A stretch of DNA of 64,000 nucleotides from Aurelia coerulea (GCA_039566865.1 CM076959.1:18894501-18958500), one strand, 5' to 3'. Shown: positions 23,134 through 35,245, counted from the stretch's first letter. Program-made: numbers and translations. The notes: generated by a model from the letters alone, not told the origin.

Positions 23134-23618
23134 AAATAAACTTTACAATAATAGATCGGTAGATAGATAGATAGATTGGAGATAATTACATGTATTCGTG
23201 GAAAGAACTAATTTCTGCTCTTATTAGGAAATGATGAAAAACACAATCACGGACTAAAAATAAAGAAACAAGAGTTTAACTGAATTAATGAATATACTAA
23301 TTTTCTCTGCAAAGAAGCAAAAGAAAAGCAATATTCAGGATTTAAAAACATAACAGAAATAAAGCGAAACATAAGAGTTACTAATGAGAATATCATTTGG
23401 TAAGATCCGGGCAAATCAAATGAAACGGTGAAACTACAAATCAATTTGGTGCTAAGTAAAAAGGAAATGACACATTCAGGGCTTAAAACATAGAAATATG
23501 AAATTATTGATGATGATATCTTTCAGACAGATCAGGGCAACTATACGAAATAGTGAAATTGCTAATTTCTGTGCTACTAAATAAAGGAAAATCAGAGTCA
23601 CATACTTTAATTGGGTAC

Positions 23619-23792
23619 TTATTCAGCCTTCTTCTCTTTCTGCTTGCTGGTATAAGTTTGTTTGTAGAAATGAGAGAACAACATGAAGAGAGTCAGCATA
23701 TACAGCCATAAGAACCAAAGGAAACCTTTGTTGAATCCGCAGTCTATCTTTATAGCATATGATGTATGAAGGAACACAAACACGAATTGAAT
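23619..23792 (-). CDS. ELOVL exon 7 (last, with stop)
   Basis: 174 bp after catctttcttcag. It encodes [20 protein letters not shown] and ends SKQKEKKAE then TAA at 23619. The KKXX ending suits an ER membrane enzyme. Confidence 0.95.
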   Translation of the reverse strand: MQFVFVFLHTSYAIKIDCGFNKGFLWFLWLYMLTLFMLFSHFYKQTYTSKQKEKKAE

Positions 23793-26700
23793 CTGAAGAA
23801 AGATGAAGAGAAAATAGTTTTAGTTCCTTTTCATCATACGTATCAAAACATGGGGCTCAAATCTTTAAAGAGGTCGGTGTAAAATTCTATTACAGTTTCC
23901 TTTGAATTAAATGGCTTGGAAGGAACTTATCGTTTTTTGCTGTAAAGCTGCCGTGGAAATTTATTGATATCTTGATTAATTTCAAAATGGCGGCATTTAT
24001 TAAATTTGAGGCTATGACGTCGTCAAATTTCGAAATCCTAAACCAGAAAAGATACTGGTTTCTGATTTTCGTCATATTGTAGGCCTTCATAAACTATGGT
24101 TTTCTTGAAAGTTATATCATTTTTCCTTCCTTGGTTTAGCATTTACGATGATTTAAACATTTTCAAAATTTTCCATCAATTTTTCAAAAATCATTAAATT
24201 ACCGCCATTTTGACAAAAATCAAGATATTAAAAAATTTTAACGGCAGATTTACAGCAAAGTACTATAAGTTACTTTCAAGCCATTCAATTCAAAGAAAAA
24301 CGGAATAGAATTTAACACCCACCCATTTTTAAAGATTTGAAAGATTTGAGCCCTATGTTACGTATCAATCTAAAATTTTGCAATAACAGAACATAGTTAC
24401 AAGACGATACCACAGGGAGAATGAGAATAAATTGCAACCCCGCGGCTTTAAAAAAATAATCAACTAAAATACAGCATAAACTAAAGCTACGAAAAAGAAA
24501 TGAAATGATACAAATGTGGGAGGAGGAGAGGAAATTTAACTGAAATGATTGAAGAAAATCTCTTTGATGATTCAGTTCTAGTTCTTGTAGTATCGTTAAG
24601 TAGTTTGTAGGTAGAGTAATCCGTAACATTGTAAATTTTGAAAGGTGTATAATAAAAGGTAAAAAATCGCCCTTTTCAGACTCTTTCGTAGCACATATGC
24701 GTGTCAGTGAGAATTGATCAAATAAATAAAGTAGGGATGACTTACAATTTGCAGTCTTGTAAGATATCGTTTCCACCACAAATATTTCTGCATATGAGGT
24801 CCAAAAGCAGCCAAGAAGTAGTACGAGTACATGAGAACATGAATGAAACAATTCAGCATTCCAGCAAAACATCCTGAAAATGTTGATTACACATTTAAGA
24901 ACATCTTAAAAAGTGCCAATCGACCTTTATACTTGCTACGAAAGAGGTTTGCATCGAGCGTTCAAATCTGGTAAAGTTTGGGAAAGAAAATGAAAGCACG
25001 ACCCCCATTCTTAGTGGATACACTGCTAGCTGTGGCAAGAATTTGCTGCGGATCTCAATACTTTTCAGAAAGTTTGTTACCAACTACTTTGCGCAAAGTG
25101 AGTTGGCAATGGCTTAGTTTACACACAGGCAAGTGTTATTGGTCTTTTATTTCTCGTTATTGTCATTCATTTTTAGCTGACTTTCCTTTCATTTGAATGA
25201 CAACGGTTGAAAACAGCAAACTTCGATTTGCAATCTCGCAAAATAAAACCCTTGTATGGTCCAGGGCTAAAAAAAATATTTCTCTTCCTGGTAGCAAGCT
25301 AAGCACCTTTGTTTCTCCCTACGCACTTTCTTCTTCTTTCTCTGTATACCCCTAATTCTATACCTTTTCCCTTTTCTTCTTCTTTTTGTCCCCTTCGTTT
25401 CTTTCCATTCCTTCGTTTCTTACCCTTCTTTTCCCTTTCCTTCCGTTTCTTTTTCCTTTTACCCTTCTTCCTTCCTGGGAAATTCAAGCATTTTAGCTGC
25501 CTTCCTGGTAGCGTCGCTACCACGCTACTTCGTTTTTTGAGCCCTGGTATGGTCGCACTTCGTTTTGAAACCGTTACGCAACAAAATCAGCTACTGATGA
25601 ATGAAATAACGAGAAACAAGGCCAAGAGGCGAATAAAACTTGCCACTGTATAAACTGAACCACTCATAATTCAATTTGAGCAAAGGTATCATTGATTAAC
25701 TCGCTGAAAGGTATTGAGATCCAAATGAACTTCTTGCTACAGGTGGCAGTGTTTCTACTGAGAAACGGAGGTCACACTTTTATTTCGTTCAATAAATTGA
25801 CCAGATTTGGACGCTCGATCCAAACCTCTTTTCTAACGAGTAGAAAGGTCTACGAACTTTTTCAGTAGACTTGGCAGCATTTGATGATCATTTTTTCTCA
25901 CGCAGAATTTTCGTTTGATACGTTTCTGGAATCGAAAATGAACTTATAGCTGGCAGTGAATATAAGTCCTGGAAGTATATTTCGTCTAAAAGGTTAAAGG
26001 GGCTCCGTCGCCAAACAACAAACAAATCCGCAAATTCGAACGTGTCACCAACTATCCATTGTTTGTCCATTGTTTTCTGCAATTTGTTTCGTGGCTTTAC
26101 CCAAGCCACCGAAAAGTGACCCTTTAAAATCCACTTATATCCGAGCAATCGTAGAAGATATGGATGTTTGGTTTGTTCCTTAGTGAAGTACAATGATTTA
26201 TGTCCAAACAGCAACTTTCGTTTAGAAAACAATATGAAAATCCATGTGATATCACCTTTAAAAAAACTGCAAAAATCATCGTAAAGGGTAACTTCATAAC
26301 TATATACTAATTTGAACGAATATGCTATATTAACGCTTTCAGCAGCACTTAATTAACTTCGTTAACAGCTAGTAACTATTTGCATGCCGTTCAGCTCATT
26401 GTGATCAAGAAAGGGAATTTTTCCTTAAGCACTTACCGACTCCTCCAGGCACAAATTTCGTCGAAGACCATTGAAGAAGGAGCACTGAAGCATGATGGTA
26501 AACATGAAGAAATGTTATTTGACGATCTTTCTTTCGCAAGATGAAAAAGAACTACAAATAAAAACAAACTTCACTCAAAATGATATCTAACACAGGAAAT
26601 GTGACTGTGTATTTCTTTGCTGACCCCTAAATATTAAGCCTAATGTTTTGGGGACCCCAAATATTGAGTCTAATGTTTTGGAGACCCCAAATATTGTTAT

Positions 26701-29584
26701 CTATTTCTGGGGCCCTTAAAACGTTTTTGAATGAGTTCAATTGGAGCTTCTTGATCCTTCTCAGCCTTTGAATAATACCAAAACATTTATTGGATGGGTC
26801 ACTAATGAATCGCACCAAATTGCACGATTCTTCCTTTTTTCAGATTTGTGGACCCCAAATATTGAAGTTTTGTCCATGTTGTAATTCACAGACCCCAAAT
26901 ATTGATTTTACGTAAAATTTCGGACCCCAAATATTGGCATGGACCCCCCGTATTGAAAGTCAATGAGTAACCCCCTAGGATACGAACATTGCTTCGCTTT
27001 GAAAAGTCAAACTTTGATCTAAGTAGGTCTATGAAGGAAAATTGACCAAAATACCCAGTGTTTAGAAACTCACAGTGTCCATAAATTCGATTATCTTTGA
27101 AAAGAAATACCACCATGAGACATTCAGTTGCTAAGAAAAAAAAATAATGTGATTGATTCATTGTAAGAACAGATGTAGGCAAAGATACGATGAAACATCT
27201 ATGAAATCATGGTCATGTTGAAAACGACAATGTAAATACGTAGCACTTTTGACCCTTTTTGAATTGTAAAAAAACAAACAAATAAAGCGCTAGAACGATC
27301 TCTTCCTTCATTCAATGTATTTTTCATCAAGTAAAATCTCAACTAAAATATAGACACATGCAGTCACCTAGTTCGCACTGCAGATTGGACAAATCTTGGA
27401 AAATAATTCCTTCAATGTTTAATTGATTTTAACATTATTGAAGAACAAAGGAAGTGCTACTTTTGAATTAACCATTCATTTTAGCTGTCTTATGCCACAA
27501 TGAATCCAACCTTGTTCCCAAGCTTATCTGTTGTTCTCAATAGGAGGCTAGACCTCAGCAGATACCCTTGGAACCAGTTGCCAAAATTTTGGAAGATTTT
27601 GATCAGAATAATTAGCATAATTTGGCAGACAGCAGGTCCTTTCCAATCCCATCTTCGACTCTTCGACATTTCGACACGCGGTCACCTAGTTCCCACTGCA
27701 GATGGGACAAAACCTGAAAACAATTCTTTCAACAGTTTATTGATTTTAACATTATTGAAAAGGAAGTACTACTTTTGAATTTAACCATTCATTTTAGCTG
27801 TCTTATGCCATCTTCAGCAAACGGTCAGATTGTCTCAAACACAGTCTCAAACCTTAAGTTGCAGTCAATCCCATCCGACAGTGTAAGAAATAAAACGGGA
27901 CAGTCAGAGCTACAGCTCCTACAAAGCAGACACGCAAACGAGGCACAAGCATTTTGGGACATTTATGAGAGAAAACTAAAAAAATTCTCAACTCACTCTC
28001 ATTTGCATATCAGATGTATCATTTGGATGTACGGGTTCACACCAGAAATTGAACATTGGGTTCAAAACAGACGTAGCCATGAACTACAACAAAATAAAGT
28101 TATTGTTGGTACATAGCAGAAACTGCACAAAATAATGTCATCTAGCAAACTGAAATAATGAAGTGTTTGGATAGGATGTACGGGGTGACCCAGAAAAAGT
28201 GACCCAACGCAATCTGTTATAGAAAAAAAGTAAGTGACCGATTGAAATATTTCAAATGTTGTTCTGTCGCTAAAAGACTAGCCTACATTATGAGTATTTT
28301 TCGCAATTTTTTTGGGCACAGTTCGATTTGGATTAGTTGTATATATTGTAAATATGTATAGCTAGATAAAGATAATCGAATGAAAATAATTTGACAAACA
28401 AACAAACAGTAACGCTTCCGAATTAAGGATTTTGAGGAAAAGGGCAGGCTTAAAATCCTCAAAAAGTCGTCAAAACAGGGGGTTGATTAAGAGCCATTTC
28501 AGATCTTCAAAACACCTAGAAGCCTACTTTTCTGAGGACATTTTTGATGTTTTGAAAAGTGGAGACTAAAAATAGCATTTTTGAAACAATAAACAAACAA
28601 GACTGACCTCATGCATCATCCATCCGGACAGTGCCACCAACAAGAAGTTGTAAACCATCAACGTTTTTCTCAGCTCAAATCCATCTCGCTTTGCCATCCA
28701 TTGAGGACCCTTGATCACAATGAACAAATATGCAATAGCAAAACCAAAAATGTAAATTGGTTCTTTGACAAGAAACATCTTGTTGGTGCGAGGATCTAAA
28801 GAAATATTCAATTTCAATTAGATTTTCTTCAGAGAATACATACACAGGAGTTGGCCATAATAAAAATTGAGGGTGAGATTGCGGTTTTTCTGAGATAGCA
28901 GAAAAGTATAGTATAGACCTAATCAAATCTGTGACCCCTTCTCATGATGATCAAGTGATGGGGCTTTACCTACAATGGAGCCTTGTTTGCCTCATTGCTC
29001 TGGTTGCAAATTCAGAGTATTACACTACTGCATCACAAAACCTTCATTGATGTGATTTTTTCGGTTGCAAAACAAAAATGTTTCGATTTTACATTAATTT
29101 AGGGGATTGTGTAGCGCTGTTTGTGCAAGTTGTAGGTGGAATATATAAAGCTCAAAAATTATTTGGTGAAATTGGGCAATGTCATAAACCAACAACTTAA
29201 GGTTTAAACTCAACAAAAAGGTAAAACCAATACTTTTAGTGTCATAATTGCCAGGGAGGAAGACAAAGGGAAATTTTGCTCTTTGTTTTCATTTGATTTT
29301 GGGCTTTCTGCAGAAAATTTCCCATATCAACGGGAAGGAATGGCTGATTAAAGCTTGGTAAATTACTGAACCTAATTGGACATATCAAGAAAAAAAACAA
29401 GACAGTTTTGAATATTATTGCTTTGATATTCAGGGGGCAGTATTTTTTCAATGCCAGGCCTTTTCATCGACTCATCTAGTACGTATATATATCAACAAGT
29501 TTATGAATAAATACAAGAAAAACGGTACAAACCTCCATTGTCTCTAAAAGAAGAGTAAGCATCAAGCACTCCTTGAAAAACCAT
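23619..29584 (-). CDS. Very-long-chain fatty acid elongase (ELOVL family), seven exons
   Basis: Joining 29533-29584, 28608-28795, 27997-28083, 27074-27130, 26437-26551, 24746-24873 and 23619-23792 (minus) gives 801 nt, or 266 residues, with all phases compatible. ELOVL enzymes condense malonyl-CoA with a long acyl-CoA in the ER membrane, the rate-limiting step of chain elongation. Visible marks are an N-terminal DPRT after a short lumenal start and [11 protein letters not shown] near residues 60-70. [14 protein letters not shown] follows, then [13 protein letters not shown] and the catalytic histidine box HVYHH at about 143-147. [12 protein letters not shown] comes next, and the tail ends KKAE, a KKXX ER-retrieval signal. 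Several hydrophobic segments fit the 6-7 TM topology. Length is normal for the family (about 260-310). The motifs resemble the ELOVL1/4/7 branch, but I did not test this. The introns carry MITEs; a frameshifted copy of the last exon lies at 15.4 kb. Confidence 0.93.
23850..24357. mobile_element. Foldback element, family F, copy 1 (ELOVL intron 6)
   Basis: The left end catggggctcaaatctttaa and the right end aaagatttgagccctatg are inverted. The arms extend through tggcttggaaggaactt/actttcaagccattcaa and further inner pairs. Related copies lie at 59878-60380 and 60694-61211, with half-copies at 56341 and 61430. Non-coding. Confidence 0.8.
24746..24873 (-). CDS. ELOVL exon 6
   Basis: 128 bp after attttcag. 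It encodes [20 protein letters not shown], then [20 protein letters not shown] and QI, ending in phase 0 at gtaagt. The MYSYY and WWKRYLT motifs are typical. Confidence 0.97.
25262..25546. mobile_element. hAT-type MITE with 8-bp TSD
   Basis: The ends CAGGGCTaAAAAAA and the inverse of TTTTTTGAGCCCTG are bounded by a perfect 8-bp duplication, GTATGGTC, at 25254-25261 and 25547-25554. An 8-bp TSD with CAGGG-type ends is the hAT signature. The interior is a 150-bp pyrimidine-rich tract (CTTTTCTTC-like), which explains the open frames seen on both strands. Confidence 0.85.
25998..26288. mobile_element. TTAA MITE, family T1, copy 2 (ELOVL intron 5)
   Basis: The left end TTAA-AGGGGCTCCGTCG and an interior that is the inverse of 16228-16540 (tgtttgtccattgttttctg, acttatatccgagcaatcg). 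The right end has decayed to atcgtaaaggg. Frames across it are repeat sequence. Confidence 0.75.
26437..26551 (-). CDS. ELOVL exon 5 (histidine box)
   Basis: 115 bp after tatttgtag. It encodes [20 protein letters not shown], then [18 protein letters not shown], ending in phase 1 at gtaagt. HVYHH is the catalytic box of the family. Confidence 0.97.
27074..27130 (-). CDS. ELOVL exon 4
   Basis: 57 bp, phase 0 to 0, after ttttttttcttag and before gtgagt. It encodes [19 protein letters not shown], the conserved segment just before the FFILRKK block. Confidence 0.9.
27364..27811. repeat. Direct repeat, 130 bp, two copies 317 bp apart
   Basis: 27364-27496 and 27681-27811 share gtcacctagttc, cactgcagat and ttgattttaacattattgaa, ending cattcattttagctgtctta. 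It lies in ELOVL intron 3. Function unknown. Confidence 0.75.
27997..28083 (-). CDS. ELOVL exon 3
   Basis: 87 bp, phase 0 to 0, between an acceptor (tttgttgtag) and a donor (gtgagt). It encodes [20 protein letters not shown], then NDTSDMQMR. The CEPV element sits where elongases have CxPVDYS. The opposite strand carries an open frame that mimics a homeodomain (see rejected items). Confidence 0.85.
28608..28795 (-). CDS. ELOVL exon 2
   Basis: The exon completes the GAT codon ([10 protein letters not shown]) and encodes the first membrane segments and [11 protein letters not shown], ending GWMMHE before gtcagt. 188 bp. Confidence 0.95.
29240..29460. repeat. Dispersed repeat, inverted copy at 61258-61400
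   Basis: ggtaaattactgaacctaat and attattgctttgatattcag recur in inverse at 61258-61400, inside the TTC17-like gene. Unclassified. Confidence 0.6.
29533..29584 (-). CDS. ELOVL exon 1 (start codon)
   Basis: ATG at 29584 encodes [17 protein letters not shown], then G of a split codon before gtttgt. The start is chosen because elongases begin with a short stretch followed by the DPR motif, which exon 2 supplies. Confidence 0.85.
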
Positions 29585-29639
29585 CTTGAAATTAGCTACA
29601 AGATAACAAAGAAATATATCAAAAACAGAGGTGGAAAAA

Positions 29640-29925
29640 GTGTGCGAAGCAGCTTCGCAGGAAGCTTGTTTGTGTTGAAGGAAGAAAAGGGAAGGAAAGA
29701 GAGGAAGCAGAATAGAATGAAGGACAAGAAAGGAAACGATGAAGTGAGGAATGAAGAAATGAAAGGAAAAAGGTTGTAAAAAAGGATGGAAAGAAAAACG
29801 ATGGAACGAAAAAGGAGAGAAGAAAGAAGGATGGATGGAAGGCAGATGAAGAAAGCAAAAGTTGAAAATATAAAGAGACAGGAAGGACTAAAAGAAGGAA
29901 AGAAGAGAAGAAAATCAATGTTTGG
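29640..29925. repeat. Purine-rich tract
   Basis: About 280 bp of GGAAGAAA-like sequence, nearly free of pyrimidines on the plus strand. Frames on either strand are low-complexity shadows. Confidence 0.8.
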
Positions 29926-29929
29926 ATTA

Positions 29930-30617
29930 TGCTCTTTTCATTTTACAGTTTTGTGATCTCAGGAAGCTTTAAGAGTAATTTCAGTTCCTAGTGGATTGTC
30001 AACTACATTGACATCTGGGAATACAGAAAATTGATAAAACAGTGGAAGGAAGAATTCTGGTTTGGAGTTCCTTCCCAAGAGGGCAAATGTTTTTTCCACC
30101 ACTGATCAAAAACTTCACAGTAGACTTATACCTCTGATCATTGAAACATGAGAGACCCTAACTCTCTACAGAATTACTGCATATCTTTAATTTTTACTGG
30201 GTTAAAGCTACTTTCTCTACGAGCATCAAAAAATCCTTTCCCATCTACTCCTGGGATATCTTCTTTTTTTGCTATAATTCTACTTGGCATCTAAAGGCAG
30301 TTTTTTTTATATATACCTCTAAAATGTTACAATACATGTTACAACCCACTATACTTTCTAATTACTATACAACTATACAACACTACAAGGACGGTAACCA
30401 CAGGGAGCAACAGACAATGACTACCCCATGGTTGTAACATAAAGAACAACTTAATTATAACTAAATATACAATTACAAGAAGTTACACATAAATGATTAG
30501 TACCAGTAAATACTGATGTGTGTTTTACGTCGGTAGTTTCAGGACAGTGAGAAGCTGTAAGCTTATTGGAACAGCATTACGTTCCTTCCTCTCTACCGGA
30601 AGTCCTAAAATAGAACA
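29930..30617. other. Intergenic, no gene seen
   Basis: AT-rich upstream flank of ELOVL. No promoter element could be identified with confidence. Confidence 0.5.
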
Positions 30618-31198
30618 TACAGGTTTGGTTGACTCCAGCGATGTGAATTTAGCTTTAATCAATGACTAATCATTCTCAAAGAGTTCCTCAGTAGTTAACT
30701 TAAAAATAGATACCTCGTTTGTAGGTATGGTTGCTTTGAGAGCAGAAATATCAATCTTGAAAGCTCAAATTTGCGTCCACCTGCAAACCAGAGCTTTGGC
30801 CCTTTGGCCTATAACCAAGTCCCTGAAACACATCGCAATTAAGAACTGGAATTAATGAGAGATTAAGAGACTGCCCAATGGGTGACTAGGGAGTGACTTC
30901 TGGAAAACAAACACAAGATCTAATATTGTTCAAATTTTATTAAAGGCTATTATCGTTGATTTATATGCTGTGCCTCAAGAAATTGCTTAGGCCAAAAGGC
31001 TCTGGTTTGCAGGAAGGGGCAAATTTGAGCCTTCGAGATTAACATGTCTGCTCTCAAAGTACCAATATCAACAAATGAGGTATCTATAATAAAGTTAACT
31101 ATGGAGGAACATCTTTATAGTGATTAGACATTGATTGAAGCTAAATTCACATCGCTAGAGTCAACCAAATTTGTATACATGGGTATTGGGACACCCAG
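30618..31198. mobile_element. Mariner-like MITE, family M2, left end lost
   Basis: The right end TTGGGACACCCAG with TA, and inverted internal arms around gatgtgaatttagctttaat and ccaaaaggctctggtttgca, match the intact relative at 45572-46156. The outer TIR is missing at the left. Confidence 0.7.
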
Positions 31199-31621
31199 TA
31201 TGTGACCACACCTTGTGATTCCTGTATCCTGAAATGTCAGAGAGTTGGTTTCTCTCCTCATTCTATATAACAGGTTTAGCAGGGTGGGGAAGTGAACCAC
31301 AGACAGAAAATTACAGTATTATTTCACTGTCTTGAAGCCAATAATTTCTGCAAGCACCATAAAAGTCGATCACTTAATGTTACCCAGATAATCTTTTGCT
31401 GCAATATACTTTGCAGATGGTTGAAATATATTGTCCAAACACCATTAAACTTTCTCTTTGGTGGAAAAACAAACATAAGTAGATAATGAGTGCAGCTGCA
31501 AGGACTCACTTGAATAGCTTTCTGGGATGTAGGAAGCAAATCAGCTTAACAACCATTGTAAATTCAAATTTAATGCTCTTTCAAGTTGCAATAGGACTAA
31601 AAGCTTAAAGATAAATGACCA

Positions 31622-31800
31622 GAGATATAAGGCCATTTAAGTTAGGGGCCTGGGCAATCTAAATATAGCCTATTGTATTCCATTGATCTTGAGAGATTAG
31701 CAAATCAATTGGACAACTGAAAGCACTCGGCCATCTTTTGTTCTATTTCTAACCTAGATGCCATATATCCCACATTTGTCTTTAATTAATGCAATGAAAT
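31622..31800. repeat. Dispersed repeat, second copy at 52982-53165
   Basis: Both copies share cctgggcaatctaaatatag, cctattgtattcc, cttttgttctattt and catttgtctttaat in the same orientation. Unclassified. Confidence 0.7.
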
Positions 31801-32339
31801 CAGATAGATAATTGCATTGGCATATTTATTGCATGATGAAATTTTGCAGTACTGCTTGATAATTTAACCTGCCTGAACAGGCTACCTGCTAAAAGCCAAA
31901 CCAGAGGCCTTCAAAATTCCATTTTGTATTTTTACCATTACAGCATCCAAATTTCGTCCAGGCAAAAAAGACATACCCCCAGTTTCAGATAAATATAGCT
32001 TTACTTTATTAGCAATGTTCCCCCCCCCCATCTTTTTAAATCGGCATCAACTCTAGTTCAAAGGTGACCTTTTGGCGATTTTAATGGTAAAAGGCCATTT
32101 GTTGGTGGTTTTGGTTTGAGAAGCTAAATTTTTGCAATTTTGGCCTGGGAATTAATAGTCAAGGATATCACTTCCCAAAATTGATCTTGCCCTGGGGTGG
32201 CACCAGAAATTGACAGGGGGGTTAAAATAGCTAAAAATGCAGTTTTCTTTTTTGCCAAATTCCTTTTAAAAATAACACAGAATTTCCCACAATGTAATTG
32301 CCGATTTCTCCTTTTCAAAAAACAAAGGAAAATACATTA

Positions 32340-32480
32340 TGATCTTTACTTAAACAATGTTTTTGGGCTTTAAGGATGCCTTGACTTCTTGCAGCATATG
32401 ACCTTTAGTGCCTTGCAAATAAAGAAAGAATAGATGGGATTTTGCACCAGTGGTACCATTCTCAAAGAAGACTGGGCGCA
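32340..32480. repeat. Dispersed repeat, second copy at 33815-33985
   Basis: Both share tgacttcttgcagca, gtgccttgcaaataaa and gattctcaaagaagactggg with small changes, in the same orientation 1.5 kb apart. Probably copies of one element. Confidence 0.65.
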
Positions 32481-32839
32481 AAAGAGTATTTGTGCCATAG
32501 AAACGGGTGTGCCATTTCTGTTGTATTATTTTGCTTCCTATGGTTTCTAGGTGCACAAAATTCAACTTTCCATGCAGGCCACCAGGGCATATAATTGATT
32601 GCCCAACAATGAAACCTGCATATCTTTTTGTACCTGTTGTCCTAAGCATGCACACTGTGATGCTTCAAAGCCCCAGACTACAGAATCCAACATTTTGAAT
32701 GGTTTTGAGTGGTTTTAATGGTTTTTGAATGGCTTTGGATGTTTCATAAATTAAAACAAAACAAAAAATGTTTTAAATTTTGCAAAAATTTCACTTTTTA
32801 GGTGCACCAGGGAAGTTTTGCAAGTAATCTTGGATGAGT

Positions 32840-33185
32840 AATCTTGGTTGAATACACGTATTTTTTTAAGAAACTAAGAATTTGGGCCAGTACTGAAAGT
32901 TTCATAAAATTATCAGATCTTGAGTACTCAGAGTTTCTTACGAGTTTCTTAGAGGTTGCATAAGAGGTGTCCTCGTGAAAATTTCAAAACAAGGTTTTTA
33001 AGCCTTTGCAGTGTTTATAGCCTTTACAGGAAGCAAGTGAAAGTAAAGTAAAAACATGTCAAGGATTTCCTTTATCAAAATAAATAGTTTCTTAACTTAT
33101 ATTTTCCTGGTACTGGAGTTTTTTAATTTTTTGGCCTCTGAGAGTTGAGTTTCTTATGGGCAGTTTCTTATAAAAGAGAATACGT
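32840..33185. repeat. Half-copy of the 48-kb inverted-repeat family
   Basis: It shares aagaaactaagaattt, ggatttcctttatcaaaat, ttatattttcctggtactgg and gggcagtttcttat with the arms at 48164-49394. It represents a single arm. Confidence 0.75.
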
Positions 33186-33189
33186 GCAC

Positions 33190-34650
33190 ATATTAAACCT
33201 GCATTCTGATCTAAGCATCAAGTTTGGCCAGAACAAAGAGGCAAGCCAATCCCAAAACCGAACTGTTTGACATCTTGATGGATGTGTCTAGCTTTCCTGT
33301 TGTCTCGAATTGTAGTCTGATAGTGTCTGTTTCTAGCAACAAAACAAACTTAGCAAAACTCCAAATCCGTCCTTAAGTATGGCTGAAACGATGCTGCTTA
33401 TGAGTTTGTCTTGCTTATTACCTTTAGACTTAGAGAAGGTGGGCCTGATCCTGTGTGGTGCAGACTCTCAGACCGGACAGGGACGAGGGAGAACTTCGAG
33501 TCTACACGCAGGCTAGGATGGCTTGTAGATTTTATCTTAGTTTCCTCAATCAACTCAACACTTTTATTAGTTATTCGCACACATTTTGTATTCTATAATT
33601 GTACAAGACTGACATTATACTGTAAGTATTTAGCTGTAGTTATGTGTTGAAATATCTGACTCCTACTTTGCTCTCGATTTCACGAGGGAGGTGTGTACAA
33701 AACCTGGCAACAAACTCATAACAGAGTTCAAATTTCACCGCGCTTCCAAACGCAGTCCAAACACACACAGGGCGCCGGCCTACGCCTCAAATCCACCAGG
33801 ACGTAAACCTGCAAAGGAAAATACATACAATCTATGCTTACACACTGTTTTGGGGCTTTATGATCGCCTCGACTTCTTGCAGCAAAGGAATTTGAGCTTT
33901 CTTGTGCCTTGCAAATAAAAGAAAGATGAGATGGAATCTTGTACAAGTGGTGCGATTCTCAAAGAAGACTGGGAGCGAGGAGTGTGTGTTGAAATGAAAG
34001 GGGGAGGTACCCATAATGGCGCATGCTTATACCCATAATGGCGGACATATGACCTAATTTTGCCTCATTTTATGAGAAACAACTCATCATCGTACGAAAT
34101 TTCAGCATAATTTTTCACAAATGAAGGACGCCCATTTACAGTAAATGCCAGAGGCTGTTGCCGAAGATTCTCTATTCATTTAGTTCAACAAGTTAATATG
34201 ATGGTTTGGAAAGCTGGGTCGAATTTGTGTATTTAACTCGCAAAATTGCATGTTGAGCCCACAAAATATGGGGTAAAAGAACCAAAAAGCTGTCATGTAT
34301 CTCCTTACTATTTGACTTTGCGAATAAGCCTCCCCTTCTTTAATAAGTCCCTCTTTTTTAAGCCCCCTCCCTCGTCGGGGCCTCAGGAGTCTCCGAAATT
34401 GAATAAGTCCCAGTATACATACTGTAAATACAAAGCTGCTGTTTACTTACAGCCATGTTAGAGGATCTTTTGATAATAGGACTTTCTTTATTTTAAATGG
34501 ACACCAGCTCTTTCTCGTATAAGAAACCTAGGTCAGCCAAAAGCACTTAATTCCTTGGATTTAGCTTTTCAATTAAACAATGTACAAATTTTTTTCAAAC
34601 TTTTGGCCATCCTATCCTACTATTTTTTGCAAGCCAGTTTCTTTTATGCT
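33190..34650. other. Intergenic, no supported gene
   Basis: A GC-richer patch at 33420-33520 has an open frame (LREGGPDPVWCRLSDRTGTR) that I do not recognise and cannot connect to splice partners. Confidence 0.4.
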
Positions 34651-34659
34651 AAAAATCCA

Positions 34660-35245
34660 TGAAAATACGTTTTTGCAAGGACTGTCAGTGCAGCCAGAGC
34701 TTGACAAAGTATCTTATGAGCAATTTCGAAAATTTGATTGATGACTATAAAGTGCAATTCTCTTGGAATTTTCCTGCAAAGAGCTTCTTACACAAATATG
34801 CTTACGCAAGGAAACTGCCCGGCTGCAAGGGCAGCTGCATAGGAAAATACTCCTTGAATGCAAAATTCATGCAGCCATTTTCTGCATTATTGATCACAAC
34901 TCAGTGGAACTTTCGAATCCGTATCGGAAAGTAGATCATCACTTAAACATGAAATCAGCTTGAAACTTTCTCTGAAAATAGAAATTTGAACATTTCTATT
35001 TCTGTTTGGAAATTATACTCCTTAGTCCTTGAACGCAAAATTCATGCAGCCATTTTCTGCATTATTGATCACAACTCAGTGGCACTTTGGAATCAGTATC
35101 GGAAAGTAGATCATCACTTAAACAGGAATCAGCTTGAAATTTTCTCTGAAAATAGAAATTTGAACATCGCTATTTTTGTTTGAATTTCTGTTACTTTGTT
35201 ACACTGTAAATAAATCGATAATAATAATAATAATAATAATAATGA
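34660..35245 (+). mobile_element. Retroelement-like repeat with (ATA)n tail and internal duplication
   Basis: Two copies of a ~140-bp block (34866-35000 and 35033-35180; catgcagccattttctgcat, gatcacaactcagtgg) are followed by an (ATA)n tail at 35219-35243, as in LINE or SINE 3' ends. An inverted copy of the first block lies inside the element at 37127-37371. Confidence 0.55.

Noticed and set aside
24312..24745. Long 186-codon minus-strand frame overlapping ELOVL exon 6
   Set aside because: It is a different frame from the elongase codons and runs on into the intron and a foldback element.
25299..25653. Lys/Arg-rich and Phe/Ser-rich frames on opposite strands
   Set aside because: Low-complexity translation of the polypyrimidine tract inside the hAT MITE.
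25888..26232. 114-codon minus-strand frame
   Set aside because: It lies entirely inside TTAA MITE copy 2; the other copies do not keep the frame.
27805..28116. Plus-strand frame with a homeodomain-like ending ([15 protein letters not shown])
   Set aside because: It is the exact antisense of ELOVL exon 3 (27997-28083), which has correct splice sites, phase and family residues. The W-Q-N-R-R pattern is a coincidence of the opposite strand.
28180..28450. Single mariner-like end (cggggtgacccagaaaaagt)
   Set aside because: No opposite end or TA pair could be found, so I do not call an element.
29573..29918. Frames in the purine-rich tract
   Set aside because: Low-complexity shadows on both strands, with no domain.
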